A DNA stretch of 64,000 nt from Metopolophium dirhodum (lineage: Eukaryota > Arthropoda > Insecta > Hemiptera > Aphididae). Position 1 is the stretch's first letter. Each line of letters opens with the position of its first letter. The notes below the pieces were generated by a model. That model had not been told where the DNA came from, made no database searches, and saw only the letters and a list, made by a program, of their open reading frames with translations. The DNA lies in the NCBI RefSeq assembly GCF_019925205.1, contig NC_083560.1:69453266-69517265 (forward strand), given 5' to 3'. The position numbers and the translations under genes were made by a program. This document shows, piece after piece, positions 25,401 through 38,940 of this stretch.

Positions 25401-28400
25401 GCAGAGGACGCATAACTTATACCCAATGATATGTGCTATAACTTACTAGATAGCCGATTACGTGTACAACAACGTAAATAATTATGATGTCTATATAGCG
25501 CCATTTGTCACTCGACCGACGTTTACATTTCTTATGATTTTTGCACTGTCCCCCCAATCACAGATGACTATTTTAATAGCAATTACCTGGGATAATATAT
25601 GGACCGGCATGTACTAATAAAATATTATGGATGTTTAAAGAAAAACAATACATTTGACTATTAAAATTACTCGTTACAGTTCTAGTAGGTAACTAATTGT
25701 ATCAGTCCTTTTATACTTATTTTTACGTTTATTTCCATTATGATTCTGTAGTCTATGAGTTAAACACAAGAGTATGGTTAGTGGCGTAGACTGCATGAAT
25801 ATTAGTCAAAGAAGGGTTTTGTATTAAAGATCTGTGTATACACCGCATATACCTAAATTTCTGCAAGTTCGGTCGAATGTATGATAGGCATACGGTACGA
25901 TTTCGGGTTTTCGTCAATATTGACACAGCTCGTGGTTTCCCGATTCCATACATATATGACATTTATAATGTGTATATAATAATATATTGTAACGTTACGT
26001 TTTCGTTTACATAGTTTTCACATTCGTTCGCTTTGAAAACAATCGGACGAAAAAATGATGGGGAAACTGCTCGGCTTGGACGACATAACGTGCACGTTTC
26101 CAATTTATTGTAATTTCTCCTGTTTTTACTGCTCCCAAAAACAATACAAAATAATACACTTTCCAAGTATTTTCAGATCGCCTCGATATACGTTATACGA
26201 CGAGCGATATCAGCCTCCTCTATTCGGTACATAGATATAATAAAATTCAAAAGTTGACATTTCGTGAAAAAAATCCGTCGAATACGTTTCGAATACGTCA
26301 CTCGTATCACCGGGGCTGTCGTTGGACGATTCTAATGTGCCGCGTTGTTTAGATTACCGATGACGGAGGGGCCGATATAATTATCGTTATTATAGCAACT
26401 AAAACTGAAAATAATATTCCAAGTGTTTCCACGATGTTTGACCTTCCTGTTTATAATATATATCCAACACGATCGCGTCATTTTGACGATTCGGAAATTC
26501 TCAGTTATTTTAAAAAAAAGAACACAACACTATATAATAATAATAATAATAAAAATAATAATATAATAATCACAATTTACAACATTATTTTTCACGCAAC
26601 GATTTCGACTCGGTTCGTTCTGTGAGAACAAAAACAACATAATATAATTATACGACGACGAGCATGCGCGTTTATATATGTATATGCATGTGTGTGCACA
26701 TATATATGTGTCTTTTTTTAATGAAACTTAGCAGAAAGATGCGACCGCGCGCCACCGTTACTGGAAGTAATCGACGCGGATCGTTTTTCGATCTTATGGT
26801 ATCCGATTGCAATTTCTCCCCTTTCCCGTGACTGCAGACAAAAACCGTATTGGCTGGCGTTGTATTTTAATAAAGACGGACGAGCTAATCAATATCGTCG
26901 GCAAGTGCGTAAATAATACTTGCAAAAAAAAAAAAAAAACAAGAATATATAGACAGGAGAAACGTGTGTCATACTCATATTTCTGCGCAGGCCGAAAAAT
27001 GTGAAAAACACACTCAATAATGTATAATATTATAAGCATAAATAAAATAAAATATTAAACAAACTCGCGTTTTCAGATTACAGTAGCGGGCTGTTTTTTT
27101 TCGGCACGACTGCACGAGTATTATTGTTTATCGTTAACCATAGGTTTAACATTATTATTTTTTATTCACGTTACCACGCGTCAGTCAGAAAAGCGTTAAA
27201 TTGACTTTTATTAAAAACTTTGATAAAATACGTATATAATAATATTAATAACACAGGCAAGACGTTGATGATAGATATAAAGTACATACTACACACCTAT
27301 ATATTACCGGTGAGTGATGTATTGCTAAAAATATTCGTGGGTATACGCCTTTTTCACGCAGGTGGGTGTTTTATCTTTAAAAAAAAATGTTCTCGCTTAC
27401 CTCAAAATAATTATTTTCTTACACCACTTAACTATTAAGACTAGTTAGATACAAGTACTTATATTTTTGAAGATTGTTTTTCGGCGATATTTATTCTATT
27501 AAAGTACTTATTTTTGAAAACAGAAATCATGAAAACCCGATGATGAAAACTACCGTGAAAGCAAATGAGCCACACATTGATGACACTTTCTATTTTTGTA
27601 AACTTCAATTCAGAAAAATTATAAAATGTATTATACCCATCATAAGCGGTATAATTGTATAAGGTATAGATAAAAGGTCTTTGGTTCTAATAATATTTTT
27701 TGATAATCACTTTGAAAATTACAAATAATTACTTAGAATATTATTTGGTTTTCGCCACTTAAAATAATTATTTTAGCATAGGTATACAGTCCACGTATCA
27801 TTTGGAGAGTACTTATACGTAGTCACTATAATAGTGTCTTTAGTGTCAATATATTGTCTATAGTACTATATTAGTCTCTATAGGTAGTCTATACACTCAC
27901 CCTAACTGGAAAACCCCGCCTGCCCCATCGTGTATGGTACTATGGTGTCATGGTGTATCGTTTTACATATTTTTCATTAAGGTGATAAAATTATATTCTG
28001 CAAATTTTGCATAGTACAAAAAATATTAAATTCATTATGAGCCAATATGGTTAAAAACTATTAACATTGTTAACAACAATGTACTAGAATAATGGTTATT
28101 AACTCTGGAATAAATACGGCTATAAATTATGTATTATAAAACAAAAATCAGAAATTGTTTTCAAAGTATGAGAGATATACCTCCCATACACCCACGGGCA
28201 AATTTTGAGGTTCTTTATAATTCTAAACAAGTTTTTCAAAATTTAAAAGATTAAAAATAATTTTTGTTGTTCAACACAAATTTAAACAATTATAATAGTA
28301 CACTTATTTTTTGATAATTTTATAATAATGACTTAAAATTTAATTTTCTATATTTATCCGCCAATATCGTATCACAAATCCATTCATCGATACTATTCGA

Positions 28401-28569
28401 TACTCATTCGACTTTTACATGGTGTTAATCAAAAAATGTATATTTGAATTTAATTTCCGGAATTATTTAAGTATTATACTATTTTGTATAGCCCAATAAA
28501 TTAACTGCCGAACGACGACAATAATGTATATAATATTATGTATAATATTTAAACATTCATGTATTCATT
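25401..28569. other. AT-rich non-coding stretch
   Basis: No gene, RNA or bounded repeat was recognised. Short open frames (for example 27474-27662, which opens on a non-ATG codon) show no known domain. Confidence 0.5.
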
Positions 28570-29567
28570 TTAGATTCTGATCGATGAATGTGTTGGTTTT
28601 ATAATGACGTGTTTTTATTTTTATTTCGATGTTACGTAATTCAAAATATATACTTGTTGTGTTATATAATTCAAAATGTCTGTACTTTACTTAATAATTG
28701 AGAAAAACTATATAAAAACAAATATGGGAAAACGGGAATATTTACGCAACAACAATTTTTAACAAAATCGATTTAGTAATTTTGTTGTAATCCAAACACC
28801 GTAGATACTTGAAATTCTCACCAAATATTTGTATTAAACATTATATATATTATATAATATTATAATTTTCAGTTTCGAGTTATTTATAGACATTTAACAT
28901 CTTGTGTAAGTGTTGACAAAATGCCCGGTCAATATTCTTGAAAATTGTTTTCATGGTTCCTCAAAAAACTTTCTTATAGCAACTTTAAAATGTCTAAAAT
29001 AGATGGACACAATCAAATGGAGACATTTCAGATTTAATTTTCAACGTTATTGGAAACATTTAACGACTTCAATATGGATTTGAAACATTTTAATCCTACA
29101 TGTACAGTATTGATCATAATTATATTACATATTTTAATATATACACAAAAAAATATCCAGAATCCTCAACATACGTTATAATATGCAGTACATAGGTATT
29201 GATGTTAAATATTAGCTATAATAACAGTTGTATTATTATGATAAAATATTATAATAAATATTAATAATTAATAAAAAAATAATATGTGTTTTGGATGTTC
29301 TTGGAAAATATAGTTTAACATACTGGCTACCATATTACTCGTAAAAAATAATTACCGATAGTAATGTAAATGAAGTATTAAATGTCCTTAGAAATAGCTA
29401 GGTAGATGCGACACACTGTTTCTTTTCAGTCGTTTTTCGTAGTAGGTACCTAATCTATACGCAATGTTTTATTATTAAATTCAGGTTTAGATAATATATC
29501 TATTACAGACCTATACTCAATACCGAGCTACACTCGAAACCTACTATACAGCAGAGCGACTTCTCTG
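28570..29567 (+). repeat. CTGAGCG dispersed family, copy 1 (divergent)
   Basis: Starts TTTAGATTCTGATCGATGAA and carries the family's order of blocks: a T-rich run after TTTTATAATGACGTG, a GGGAAAACGGGAATATTTAC block equivalent to the AATTTTTACGCAAAA block of other copies, a CGATTT block, and a CACCAAATATTTGTATTAAACA block. It ends near CCTACTATACAGCAGAGCGA, the counterpart of the far end of copy 4. No coding frame. Class unknown. Confidence 0.55.
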
Positions 29568-30614
29568 TTTTTTTGGTTTTGAAGTTAAAGTTTCATGTAG
29601 AAAAGGCTTAAACGTTCAAGAACAAAAGTTTCAGTAAGTTGTAGGTACAAAATGAAATGTACGAACAAAATTAATATCGTCTCTGCTATTGAATAAAAAA
29701 AATGGGTTTGGTACTTGGTTAGGTTAGGTTACCAGGAAGTAAATAAGGTGTGGCAAAAAACCAGTGTTAGTTTAATAATTGTTTATTTTCATTTCATTAA
29801 AACTTGAGTCCGAAATCCGATGTAGGGTATGATGTGCATTTCAAATGTCGTAAATATTATTCCTACGCGAATTCAGTGTACCTATAATGTAGCTCACACT
29901 TTTATACGCTGTTCGCCGTCCGGTTTATTACGATTTAACAAAAACCGTAATTCGATTTCTGCATCAAATCGTGCAGGTACCTACCGAATGATGTTATTGT
30001 ACTGTTGTCGACGTGCCCGTTAATCGACACCGAAGGCATTTTCGACTTTAGGACGCCATAGCATGTGTGACACTTACCGCGAACGTCACTCTCGCAAAAG
30101 CGTCCTTATCGACGGTTTTTTTTTAAATGCGCGATGTATATACATATATATGTACCTCTATATACGACGAGAATGTGCGTGTGCACTCGCAATTGTACAA
30201 AATTCTGTCCTATTCAATAGTCCCTGTCGACGTGGAGTATGTGTTATGTTCACTGTCACTTCGAACTCTTTGTCTCGTATCAATATTATCGTTTGTCACA
30301 TGTGTCGGGTTAACTCCAACTCGCAGTTCTATCGCAGTGTTAACCAAAAATATTGTTCACACATTTAGGGCCCGGATTTCTAATGAAAAGTCTATTATTT
30401 ATTGGGTACTCTAAGACAATGCATTCCGAGCACATAATTCGTGTCATGTAATATAGATACTTCAAAGGTGTAACTTTTATTTTGACTTTTTTGGAATTTC
30501 CGGGTAATTTTATTAATTTTTAGAGCATATTTTGTCCGAGTTTTTAAAATTCAAAATATTATACCAAGAATATTGTTTTCATAATATTCGCTTCAATATA
30601 GTTGTTAGGTATTT
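29568..30614. other. AT-rich non-coding stretch
   Basis: No gene supported. It contains a 14-base TTAGG-type run at 29717-29730. Confidence 0.5.
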
Positions 30615-31187
30615 TGTATCGTACTATAGATGAAAGCGGTAACGTATTTATCTATCTCCAATGATTATCGGAAGTGGAGTCTTACCGGGACTAAAAAAAA
30701 TAATTACCAATCAGTTGGAGATACTTCGCGATCGCATTTATTTCCAGTATACTGTTTATTTATTGTGCGTGCCTTATAAGTTTGATATTTAGTTTTCGTA
30801 TTATTGTTAGTTACAAATGTGTTAATAATATCAAAAGTTAAACCATCGTTTTTCAATTGGTTGATTAATCGCGTATTTGCGTGCCAATAAAATAAAATGT
30901 TGATCATTTTTAAAGTGCGTATTTTTGTGTTGGAAAGGCATTTATTTTTTTTCTATAACATTTTACGATTGTTTTTAATTGATAATAAACATCAGAATAT
31001 TGTTACAAAAGGACCTACCTCCTACTACCTACCTCCCTACGATCACTCACCTGAGTTGTTGGGTTATGGGTTTACCTCAAAAAACGATACTCACTGTGAA
31101 TCTGTATATACGATGACATGATCATTATTGCTACTGATCAGATTATTTTATACACATTTGTACAAATATTATGCATATTCGTTTAAC
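30615..31187. repeat. Dispersed repeat family B, copy 2
   Basis: Related to 13415-13740 at both ends, with about 250 extra bases in the middle. A 67-codon minus-strand frame (30704-30907) lies in the extra part; it has a normal-looking amino-acid mix but no domain I recognise. The shared right part includes TACCTCCCTAC, GATACTCACTGTGAATCTG and TTTGTACAAATAT. Confidence 0.5.
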
Positions 31188-32533
31188 ACGAAATTCGATT
31201 CATCACTATTGATCATGTTGTTTTTTTAAAGTTATCCGTCATAAGTCATATCGAATTCAAAATTATTATAAGAGGTGTTTTAGGAGTTAGGACATTGTCA
31301 AGGGGTCTATTCTCGTTTATATCAACTTGTTAAACGCAACCATTTTATTAATAATTTGTCTTCCCGCGTTTTGACTTATTATACACGTTGTCAAGAGCAA
31401 GACAAATTGGTTTTCATTCATCCATTTTCTCGCGCAGTATAAACACTGCTCCACCGCGGTATTTAATGCGTTTTAATGTAATTCCACGCTTTTGGGTACA
31501 GTATAATACATTTAGGTATTATTTTTTTTACTCCATCCTTTTTACGTCCTCACTTAATTATTTGATAATAAACTTATAATTAACTTGTTTTGGCGAGAAA
31601 AGTTTATGAGTTTTTTAGTTTTAAAATCGGACAACCGTCGTAAATACAATATAATATATATTTGCACATTTTTTGTTTATTCCCGAAAATATAATATCAC
31701 TTGCTATATAATAATACACGTGTATTAATTGCTTTAATTGTGTACCTAATAATTTTCATTTTGGTGGGCGTACAATAATAAAAGACGTTGTCACAGCATT
31801 TCTGAATTTAATATTTATGGTTTTTTTTGTTATAATTTAAAAAGTATATTAATTGTATTATAGAGTCTCTAAACTCTGATCAATTATTTATAATGATTAA
31901 TAGCATTATACAAATAGTAGGTACATACCTATTTTGAAAAAAATCATAAGTTTTTGTGGTTTTATTGCGGGTTCTTTAAATAATTTGAAATAATGAAATT
32001 TTCAACCAAGTGTGATAAATTATTATTGATAACCGATTATTTAAAATATATAGTGGCTTTTATTTGTATATTATAATCCTTTTATAGTGTAACGACCGCG
32101 TGGAAATTTCGCCAACCATCATAAGTCCGCGCGGCTTGGTAGTAATATCAACTGCAGTGTCCCTACAATAAGTTACAACGTAGTATAAGTCGGCAGGACG
32201 TAAGTGTTTAAAAATCGCATATAGGTACTACATAACTACGATACTACCTAAATTATACATATATATACATATATACACGTACAGAATCGCGATCGAATAT
32301 CGTGTTAAATTGGTGTAGCATTATAGTTGTCCTAGACGGAAATAATGAAATCAAAGGCCCCAATATAATCGTATACAATATACAGGCACGGCAGGCCCCC
32401 TTCGATTTTTTTATGTATTCTCATTGCGTTTCCTCATATATATATTACAATTTATATTATGTTCGTTCACGTATAATATCAACATCGTCGTCGCGTGCGC
32501 TTGATAAGAAACCTCTCATTGTCCGCGGAAAAC

Positions 32534-32574
32534 GCACACACTCACACTCACACACCCACCCACACCCACCCACC

Positions 32575-32619
<45 letters not shown>

Positions 32620-32636
32620 CCACCCACACACACCCA
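32534..32636. repeat. CA/CCCA compound microsatellite
   Basis: A compound tract of CA dinucleotides with interspersed CCCA tetramers, about 100 bases long. It reads as Thr-His or Pro-Thr-His in open frames. Confidence 0.93.
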
Positions 32637-33146
32637 AACGTACGCACATTGTACCTATACGTACGAAAACGAGGAGGAAGGAAAAAAAGCTTCACTGCGA
32701 CAAAAGTACTATAAACGAAAGAGCGCGATGGAGTAAACGCCGGACGGGCGGGAATGATTTGGGGTTGGGAGGGTGCAGGGCGCGTGAGAGCTGGGCGGGG
32801 CTTGGAGGGACTATATATATATATATACAGTGACTAATTAGGAGGGCATTGTTCGACGCTGTATAATAAAACACGTCGGTTTTCGCTCCCGTATAATGTA
32901 TAATATTATTATTATAACGCTGCACGCCGCGGGACTGCGACTAGGTCGGACACGCACACAACAGTAGCATAATATTTCGTATTAATATATCGTGTGCCAG
33001 GTATGATAGTAATAGTAATAATAATAATTATAGTAATAATAATAATAATAATAATGTGTGTGCGGGATCGCCGAGCAAAAAAAAAATTACCGAAAATCCT
33101 CCGGGCGGGGAAATAGGAGATAGTAATAAAGTCGCCGCGTGCACTC

Positions 33147-33187
<41 letters not shown>
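33147..33187. repeat. (TAA)n microsatellite
   Basis: TAA trinucleotide run of about 13 units. Further imperfect TAA/ATT runs lie on both sides. Confidence 0.93.
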
Positions 33188-33189
<2 letters not shown>

Positions 33190-33504
33190 TAGTAATAATA
33201 ATGATTGGATACGACCTCACGGGATCCGACATCGATTGTGTTGTCTATACGCATAAAATCGTCGTGCACGTGTAACCTTAAAGCCGGTGCTGCAGCTGCA
33301 TCAGTGGTACAATCGAACACCGCGCGCGTTTTGCGCGAAATGGGTTAATCGTCTTTCGAGTGTATTTTTTATATTTCCCCATCCCGTTTTACGACGACAA
33401 TGCGAGGCCTCCTCTCGGCCGCGGAGTGCTTCTCGCGCGGTCCATTCCGCGAGACGGTTTTCATTATATTATACCTATTATTATAATATAATATATTTTC
33501 GTCG

Positions 33505-33540
<36 letters not shown>

Positions 33541-35875
33541 TGTGATTATTCGTCGTGAGATATTACGCTTATTATATTATTATCCATTATAATAACAACA
33601 TACTATATGTTATTTTTATTATCATTGTTATTATTATTATTATATACGAGTATAGCTCGATCACCGCGGGATGATTGATCGTGAGTGTAGGTCAGTGCGT
33701 ATTATATATAATATATTGTTATTAATGTTGTATTGTATAATAATATAATATTATATATATTATATAGATAAGTGCGAACATGCCATCGACGCGTTTTAAA
33801 TCTGGTGGTGCCGCATTAGGGTGTGCGGGGGTGAAGGGGAGGTGGTATACTTTGGCACCCCCGTCGTGGTATATATCGCCGAACACACACATTATACATG
33901 TGAGGTGTTTTCCGTACACGCCAAATCGGCCGGTACCAGTATGTTTTGTTGTGCCAATATTTATATAAATAATAATATATTATAATATATTGTAACCATG
34001 TCAACACCACAAACGAAAAACGATTGTCGATTATTTGTACTGCACCTATAGAGTTAAATGTTTAACTCGTCGATGGAAATAATATTATGTATCAATATTG
34101 TCTTGGGGTGTTGATTAGGGTTCATTAATAACAACTTAATTTTAAAGTTGTTCGAACTTTGTTTTGCCTGTTAATTCCAACGTACAAATTGGCCGTTTGG
34201 GCATTGGCTATATACACATTTAAAGATGGTGATTTATGGATTAAAATTAACGTTGTTGTTTGGGTTAATAGTTTAGCAAATGTAATTAATTACGCTTGAC
34301 CCGGTAAAAGACTACCGCAAAAACTGTTAATATCACAATATTATTTTGGATACCTATAGATGTTAATGTTTTTATTATACCTATAGTTTATACATTTGTG
34401 TTTATTGTTTTTATCGAATTGTCAGTTGTTTCAGTTATCATCATCACGACATTGTGCGATTGCAGGGGACTAAATACGTTGTGTGTACCTATTTTAACTT
34501 CCGTACAATACATTATATAAGTGGAAACTTAAAACCATTTAGATTGTTATTTGATTAGTATATACTATATACAATTAACCATCATGCTCGGAAACTAAAA
34601 GTAAAACGTTACCTCAGGTTAGGACGGTTAGGTGTATCTATATAGGTACCTAATGAAATTTTAAATGTATTACCAAATTTTCAACATAGCTTAAGTGGTT
34701 ATTTTCGTTATTTACAAATTATTATAAGATTGCATCAAAAATCATACTAACAAAAATAAAAACGGGTCATCATTCCGGGGATCGAATATCGATACATAAA
34801 TTCGAAAGCTGCAATGATAAATCATGTCGATCGGTCAACGATTCTGAGCGGAACTATACGAAAACGACAAAACGTGTTTAAATGAGGACGATTTTAAAAA
34901 TTTGTTTTCACAGTTGTGCCATTATAAGTAACATATACGCTACGTCGAGTTTTATCGGTTCGTATTCGAAGAAAGAACTGCCATGGGCATTCCATATCTG
35001 TGTATATTATATTATTATAAAAATAATTTAGAATCAAAAAACAATACGATCGGACCGCATAAAGTACCTATTACATAATATCATTGTGTCATGTGACATC
35101 GGTTAGCGTCGTAATTATTCCGGTCTCTGGTCTGTTTGTAATAAATCGCATTCGACACGGCGCTCGAAGCAAACAAACAGCGTCAGAGACCTTAATACTA
35201 CTACTCGCCCGACCGTCCGCCCACACCGCGGAATCCCGAAAACAATTATATCGGACACGTCTTGAACAATCTAATTATTCCGTTCTACTAAAGGTCTCGT
35301 TCAACAAAATTACTTTAATTTAAAACGTCTCGTTAACACCTATTATTCGACGGCGTTTAATGAAGACGACCACGACGACTTGTCCGAGTGTGCCGTTTCC
35401 TCCTCGTCCGTTTTTGTACTACACGCCGAACAACACGTGTTCAAACGGACGTGTCGGATACGTCTGCCGTCGTTTAAATTAATCGTTTCTATTTCAATGG
35501 GTCTAAGGACCGCCGCCGCGCGATTGTTATTTTTTTCTCTTTCTCTTTTATACGACTACGATTGTTCAACGATTAATAATATTATAATACACATTATATT
35601 ATTATAATATATACCTACACCGTTTTATCAAGACGAATAATGACCAGCGCCGCTGTCTGTGTGTGTGCGGCGAAGAGGATGTAAAACTCGCATGACATAT
35701 GACGTGTTGTCTCTGTGTCTTACTACAGACGTACAACATAATTTATTATAGCACATATTTGTTCAGTACAATCAATTTTGTGTTGTTTGCTTTAATGATA
35801 TATTATTATCGAGTGAATTTTCACGACCTATTATCAAATCACAGGTTACATCATTATCTGTGTATATAACGCGTT

Positions 35876-36011
35876 GATTTTGTTTACGATATTTTAATTT
35901 TTACTCAAGGTTTGAGTTTGGTTTCATTTAATATGAGCATTTTTAAATGTACATAGGTATTATAGGTACCAGCTATTAGAACTCGACTAAAAATTAAAAT
36001 ATCGTAAAATC
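35876..36011. mobile_element. Small hairpin element (inverted repeat)
   Basis: The arms TTTACGATATTTTAATTTTT (from about 35882) and its complement AAAAATTAAAATATCGTAAA (ending about 36009) face each other across a spacer of roughly 80 bases. GATTTT/AAAATC extends the stem outward. This is MITE-like, but no TSD was identified. A stable hairpin would form if transcribed. Confidence 0.5.
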
Positions 36012-36092
36012 TGTCGTAGAAACGCAGATGATTTTCGTAGTTTCGTACCTTTAATATTCATAATAATACGTCAACTGTGTGTTGACATATAG

Positions 36093-36429
36093 ATGTGTGT
36101 GAAGTTGGCCCCACGACCTTGTCCGACCGATTCGTGAAATATAATCGTAAAAATTTGCCAAAAAAAAATATTTATTTGCAAATTCTGTAAATGGATTTGC
36201 AATTATTTGCAATTAATTTGCAAAATATTGACATATTTCACGAATCGATCGGACAAAATCAGGGGGCTGCATGAAGTTGGCCCCCCGTAACGGTTTTCGC
36301 TTATAATATTTTAACGAATTAATTGCAAATTCTGAAAACCAATTTGCAACTATTTGCAATTAATTTGCAAAATATTAACATATTTCACGAATCGGTCGGA
36401 CAATGTTGGGGGACCAACTTCACATACAT
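36093..36429. mobile_element. 337-bp MITE with 9-bp TSD (Mutator-like)
   Basis: The left end reads ATGTGTGTGAAGTTGGCCCC and the right end on the other strand reads ATGTATGTGAAGTTGGTCCC. Inverted similarity continues through TTGTCCGACCGATTCGTGAA and into TTTGCAAATT. A perfect 9-bp duplication, GACATATAG, flanks it at 36084-36092 and 36430-36438. A 9-bp TSD points to the MULE superfamily. The middle contains a second GAAGTTGGCCCCCC block (about 36273) preceded by CACGAATCGATCGGAC, so the element seems to be built from duplicated arms. No coding capacity. Confidence 0.85.
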
Positions 36430-36438
36430 GACATATAG

Positions 36439-37906
36439 TTGTCACAATTCACTGTAATATCAAACAAGCTAACACAAAATGGTTTTACTGAACATAAATT
36501 GTCCATCTTGAACGTTTGTTAGTCGGTGACAACACATACCGCGGGTGCCGCAGTGCTGGATTGCAGAGGGTGATGCAATGCAATGGGGCTCAAGGCTGAG
36601 GTGGTTTTAGGGATCTCAGATCGATGTACAAGATTTTCTAACTCTGAAAACTGATCAATTATTAAGAATATTAATTAATAATGGGGTCGAGAAAAAAAAG
36701 TATTAAAAAAAATTACCCGCGCACCCGTTTATTCTAGATTGCCGCTGCAATTTTATTCCTACGTTCGATTCTAACGCACGAGCCATGACGTTTCTATAGG
36801 TAGTCGAAATGTTTTCTTTTTTAAATCCATCTTCACTTTTATCAAATTTCAAAAAAAAAATAAAATATATAATGAATGCATCATTAGTATAATATGACTC
36901 GTAATTGTTTCGCTAATAGATCCGGCACGGCGGGTGTGTGCAGGCGTACTGCTGGCGTTCTCTTATAATAGAAATATTATCATGGGTACCTAGAGCAAGA
37001 GTTTACGATATTACGCTTAATATAAATAATATGCTGGCGTGTGTATAATGTAATGCGTTGGGTACGCGTGGAAATAAAACGTAGGCACAATCGATTTTTA
37101 AGTGCAATCAAATAAACGGCGCGACTGTGAGGAGAGGATGACGTCCATGTATTATAATAATATTACACACCTATATATAGTATAATGTACGGTGGCGTTG
37201 ACGAGGCTGCTGCTACGGGGACGTAGGAACTCTACAATATTCGAAACCCTAATTGCACCAACGTGCTTCACAGTGAAGTCTCATTATCCCGTCTCGCCCG
37301 ATTACGTCTGTGGACCTCGTACGATACGCGTGCGTCTACAATTAAAATATAATAATAATAATTATTATACACCTACTTTATTCCGAACCATGTGTACTAT
37401 ATATATATAATTATATAAAAATACAGGTGTGTGGTATGATGCGTATATAATATATACACCGGCTCTTTATCGTATCGATTCTGTACGCAAATGTTTTTAT
37501 ATAAAAAGCTAATTATACGGTCGTTATGTATTAACGGTAGTATATTTTTTATATTCAGTGCGGCAAACCATTATTTTTTCCAATAAAAAAGTTATGGTCT
37601 TATGGATATTGATTTATGATCTTATATTCGCAATAATTTGACTGTCAGGCTTGCACTATACGATTGCGTATACTTGTCGACGGATATTGTCAGAAGTAAA
37701 TTATCTCATCACTGCAGTCAGGCATAGAGGCGGGCTTATACGCCTACAATCAGCTTTCGGTGACGTTACAAAATTGGACGACACTATAAAGTCCTTACAA
37801 ATCAAAAGATTCCAAGTCTTTCTATATGCGGCTATTGCGGCTCCCATTAGATATTAAATTATATACAAATAAGTACCTGTATTTAATTCAAATAGTTTGT
37901 GTGCAT
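36439..37906. other. Non-coding stretch
   Basis: No gene supported. A frame at 37651-37857, which opens on a non-ATG codon, has a protein-like amino-acid mix but no domain I recognise and no visible splice or start context. Confidence 0.5.
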
Positions 37907-38374
37907 TTAGACTCTGAGCGGAGCAATAAATGTATTGATTTTACAATGATTTATTTTTTGTTTTTTTTTTTTGTGTCAGTCATCACCTTTTGGGGCAGTA
38001 AAAATGCTTTGATTTTCTACTTAGGAATCTTTTCTGGTAGTAAAATGAATGTAACTTTGGTATTTTGGGAGGGTAAAAAGTAAAAATTTCCGAATATAGT
38101 TTTTAAAAGCGTCGGGAAAAACAAAATAAACATTAAGGAAAAACAGAGATTTTTAGTAAACATTTTTTGCGTTAAGACAGTTTTTGACAAATTCGATTTT
38201 GATTTCTGATGTTACTCTTAAAATAACCCAACTGTGCCTTAGATACATGCAATTTTCACCAAATGTTTATACATATTAACATTTTTTATGTCTATTGTTC
38301 AACCTATTGTGTTAGTAACGTCTAATAGTAAAATATATTACTTTATAACAATAATATCATAAATTACTTAGTAA

Positions 38375-38780
38375 AAAGGGCGCCCATCAATCAGAACCTA
38401 GGGGGGTGACATATCATAAAAAAATAACTAAGAACCAACCAGATTAATTTTATTAAATAACATAAAATAAATACACAATATAGATAAACGATAAACATAT
38501 ACTATAAAGAGAATATACCGGTCAGCGCGCATTCCCCGCCAATTTCCCATTGTTAGCGTGATCACGTGGTTCTCGACGCACCAATCGAATCATTTGAAAT
38601 GCGCGAAAGCGGTATATTCTCTTTTGAAAAGGAGTATATGTAATATGTCATGTATTATAGTATGATCAGTAAAAAAAGTTTTTCATTTACAATTATAAAA
38701 AATTACAATCATTTCACATTTGTCTAGAGGGGGGGGGGGGTGACATGTCACCTCCTTGCACCCCCTAATGGGTGTCCTTG
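38375..38780. mobile_element. 406-bp hAT-type MITE inside CTGAGCG copy 2
   Basis: Flanked by a perfect 8-bp duplication, CTTAGTAA, at 38367-38374 and 38781-38788. The ends AAAGGGCGCCCATCA and, from the other strand, CAAGGACACCCATTA are imperfect inverted repeats. Subterminal G-runs with GTGACATRTCA face each other. The 8-bp TSD supports hAT. No coding capacity. It is younger than the repeat it interrupts. Confidence 0.85.
38506..38625. mobile_element. 120-bp GC-richer palindromic segment nested in the hAT MITE
   Basis: Bounded by AAAGAGAATATACCG and the inverted CGGTATATTCTCTTTT. The interior is much more GC-rich than the surrounding MITE and contains GCGCGCATT facing AATGCGCG. It looks like a separate small insertion, but I could not fix a TSD. 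It may instead be an original part of the MITE. Confidence 0.5.
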
Positions 38781-38940
38781 CTTAGTAATACTTAGTCATA
38801 TTACTAATATTATAGGTTGACAGACCGTCTTCGCTCAGAATCGTTTTTCGTTTACAATGATTTATATAATTGAATTCAAATTTAACCCGTTCGTTACAGC
38901 TACCCCTTTAGTGTCTAGACTCCTACTGTACAGCTAGGTG

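Larger units (their letters stand above)
31188..35875. other. Non-coding stretch with microsatellites and a small CpG-rich patch
   Basis: A CA/CCCA tract lies at about 32.53-32.64 kb, ATT/TAA tracts between 33.0 and 33.7 kb, and a CpG-richer patch at roughly 32.7-33.5 kb. Another moderately CpG-rich patch with short frames lies at 35.08-35.6 kb. None of the frames has a recognisable domain. A CGATTCTGAGCGGAAC word at about 34849 resembles the CTGAGCG family, but too little matches to call a copy. Confidence 0.5.
37907..38940 (+). repeat. CTGAGCG dispersed family, copy 2 (interrupted)
   Basis: Starts GACTCTGAGCGGAGCAATAA, followed by TGTATTGATTTTACAATGAT, a T-run, TTTTGTGTCAGTCATCACCT and the further conserved blocks. 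After the 38375-38780 insertion it resumes and passes through AGACCGTCTTCGCTCAGAAT, GAATTCAAATTTAACCC and CCTACTGTACAGCTAGG. The same blocks appear in reverse order in copy 4 (58465-59914). No open frame. Confidence 0.7.

Noticed and set aside
27474..27662. 62-codon frame opening on a non-ATG codon
   Set aside because: No domain recognised, and surrounding DNA is AT-rich non-coding.
34849..34864. CGATTCTGAGCGGAAC as a fifth CTGAGCG family copy
   Set aside because: Only the end word and a weak TGATAAATCATG-like neighbour match; too little to call.
37651..37857. 68-codon frame opening on a non-ATG codon
   Set aside because: Protein-like mix but no recognisable motif, and no splice context.
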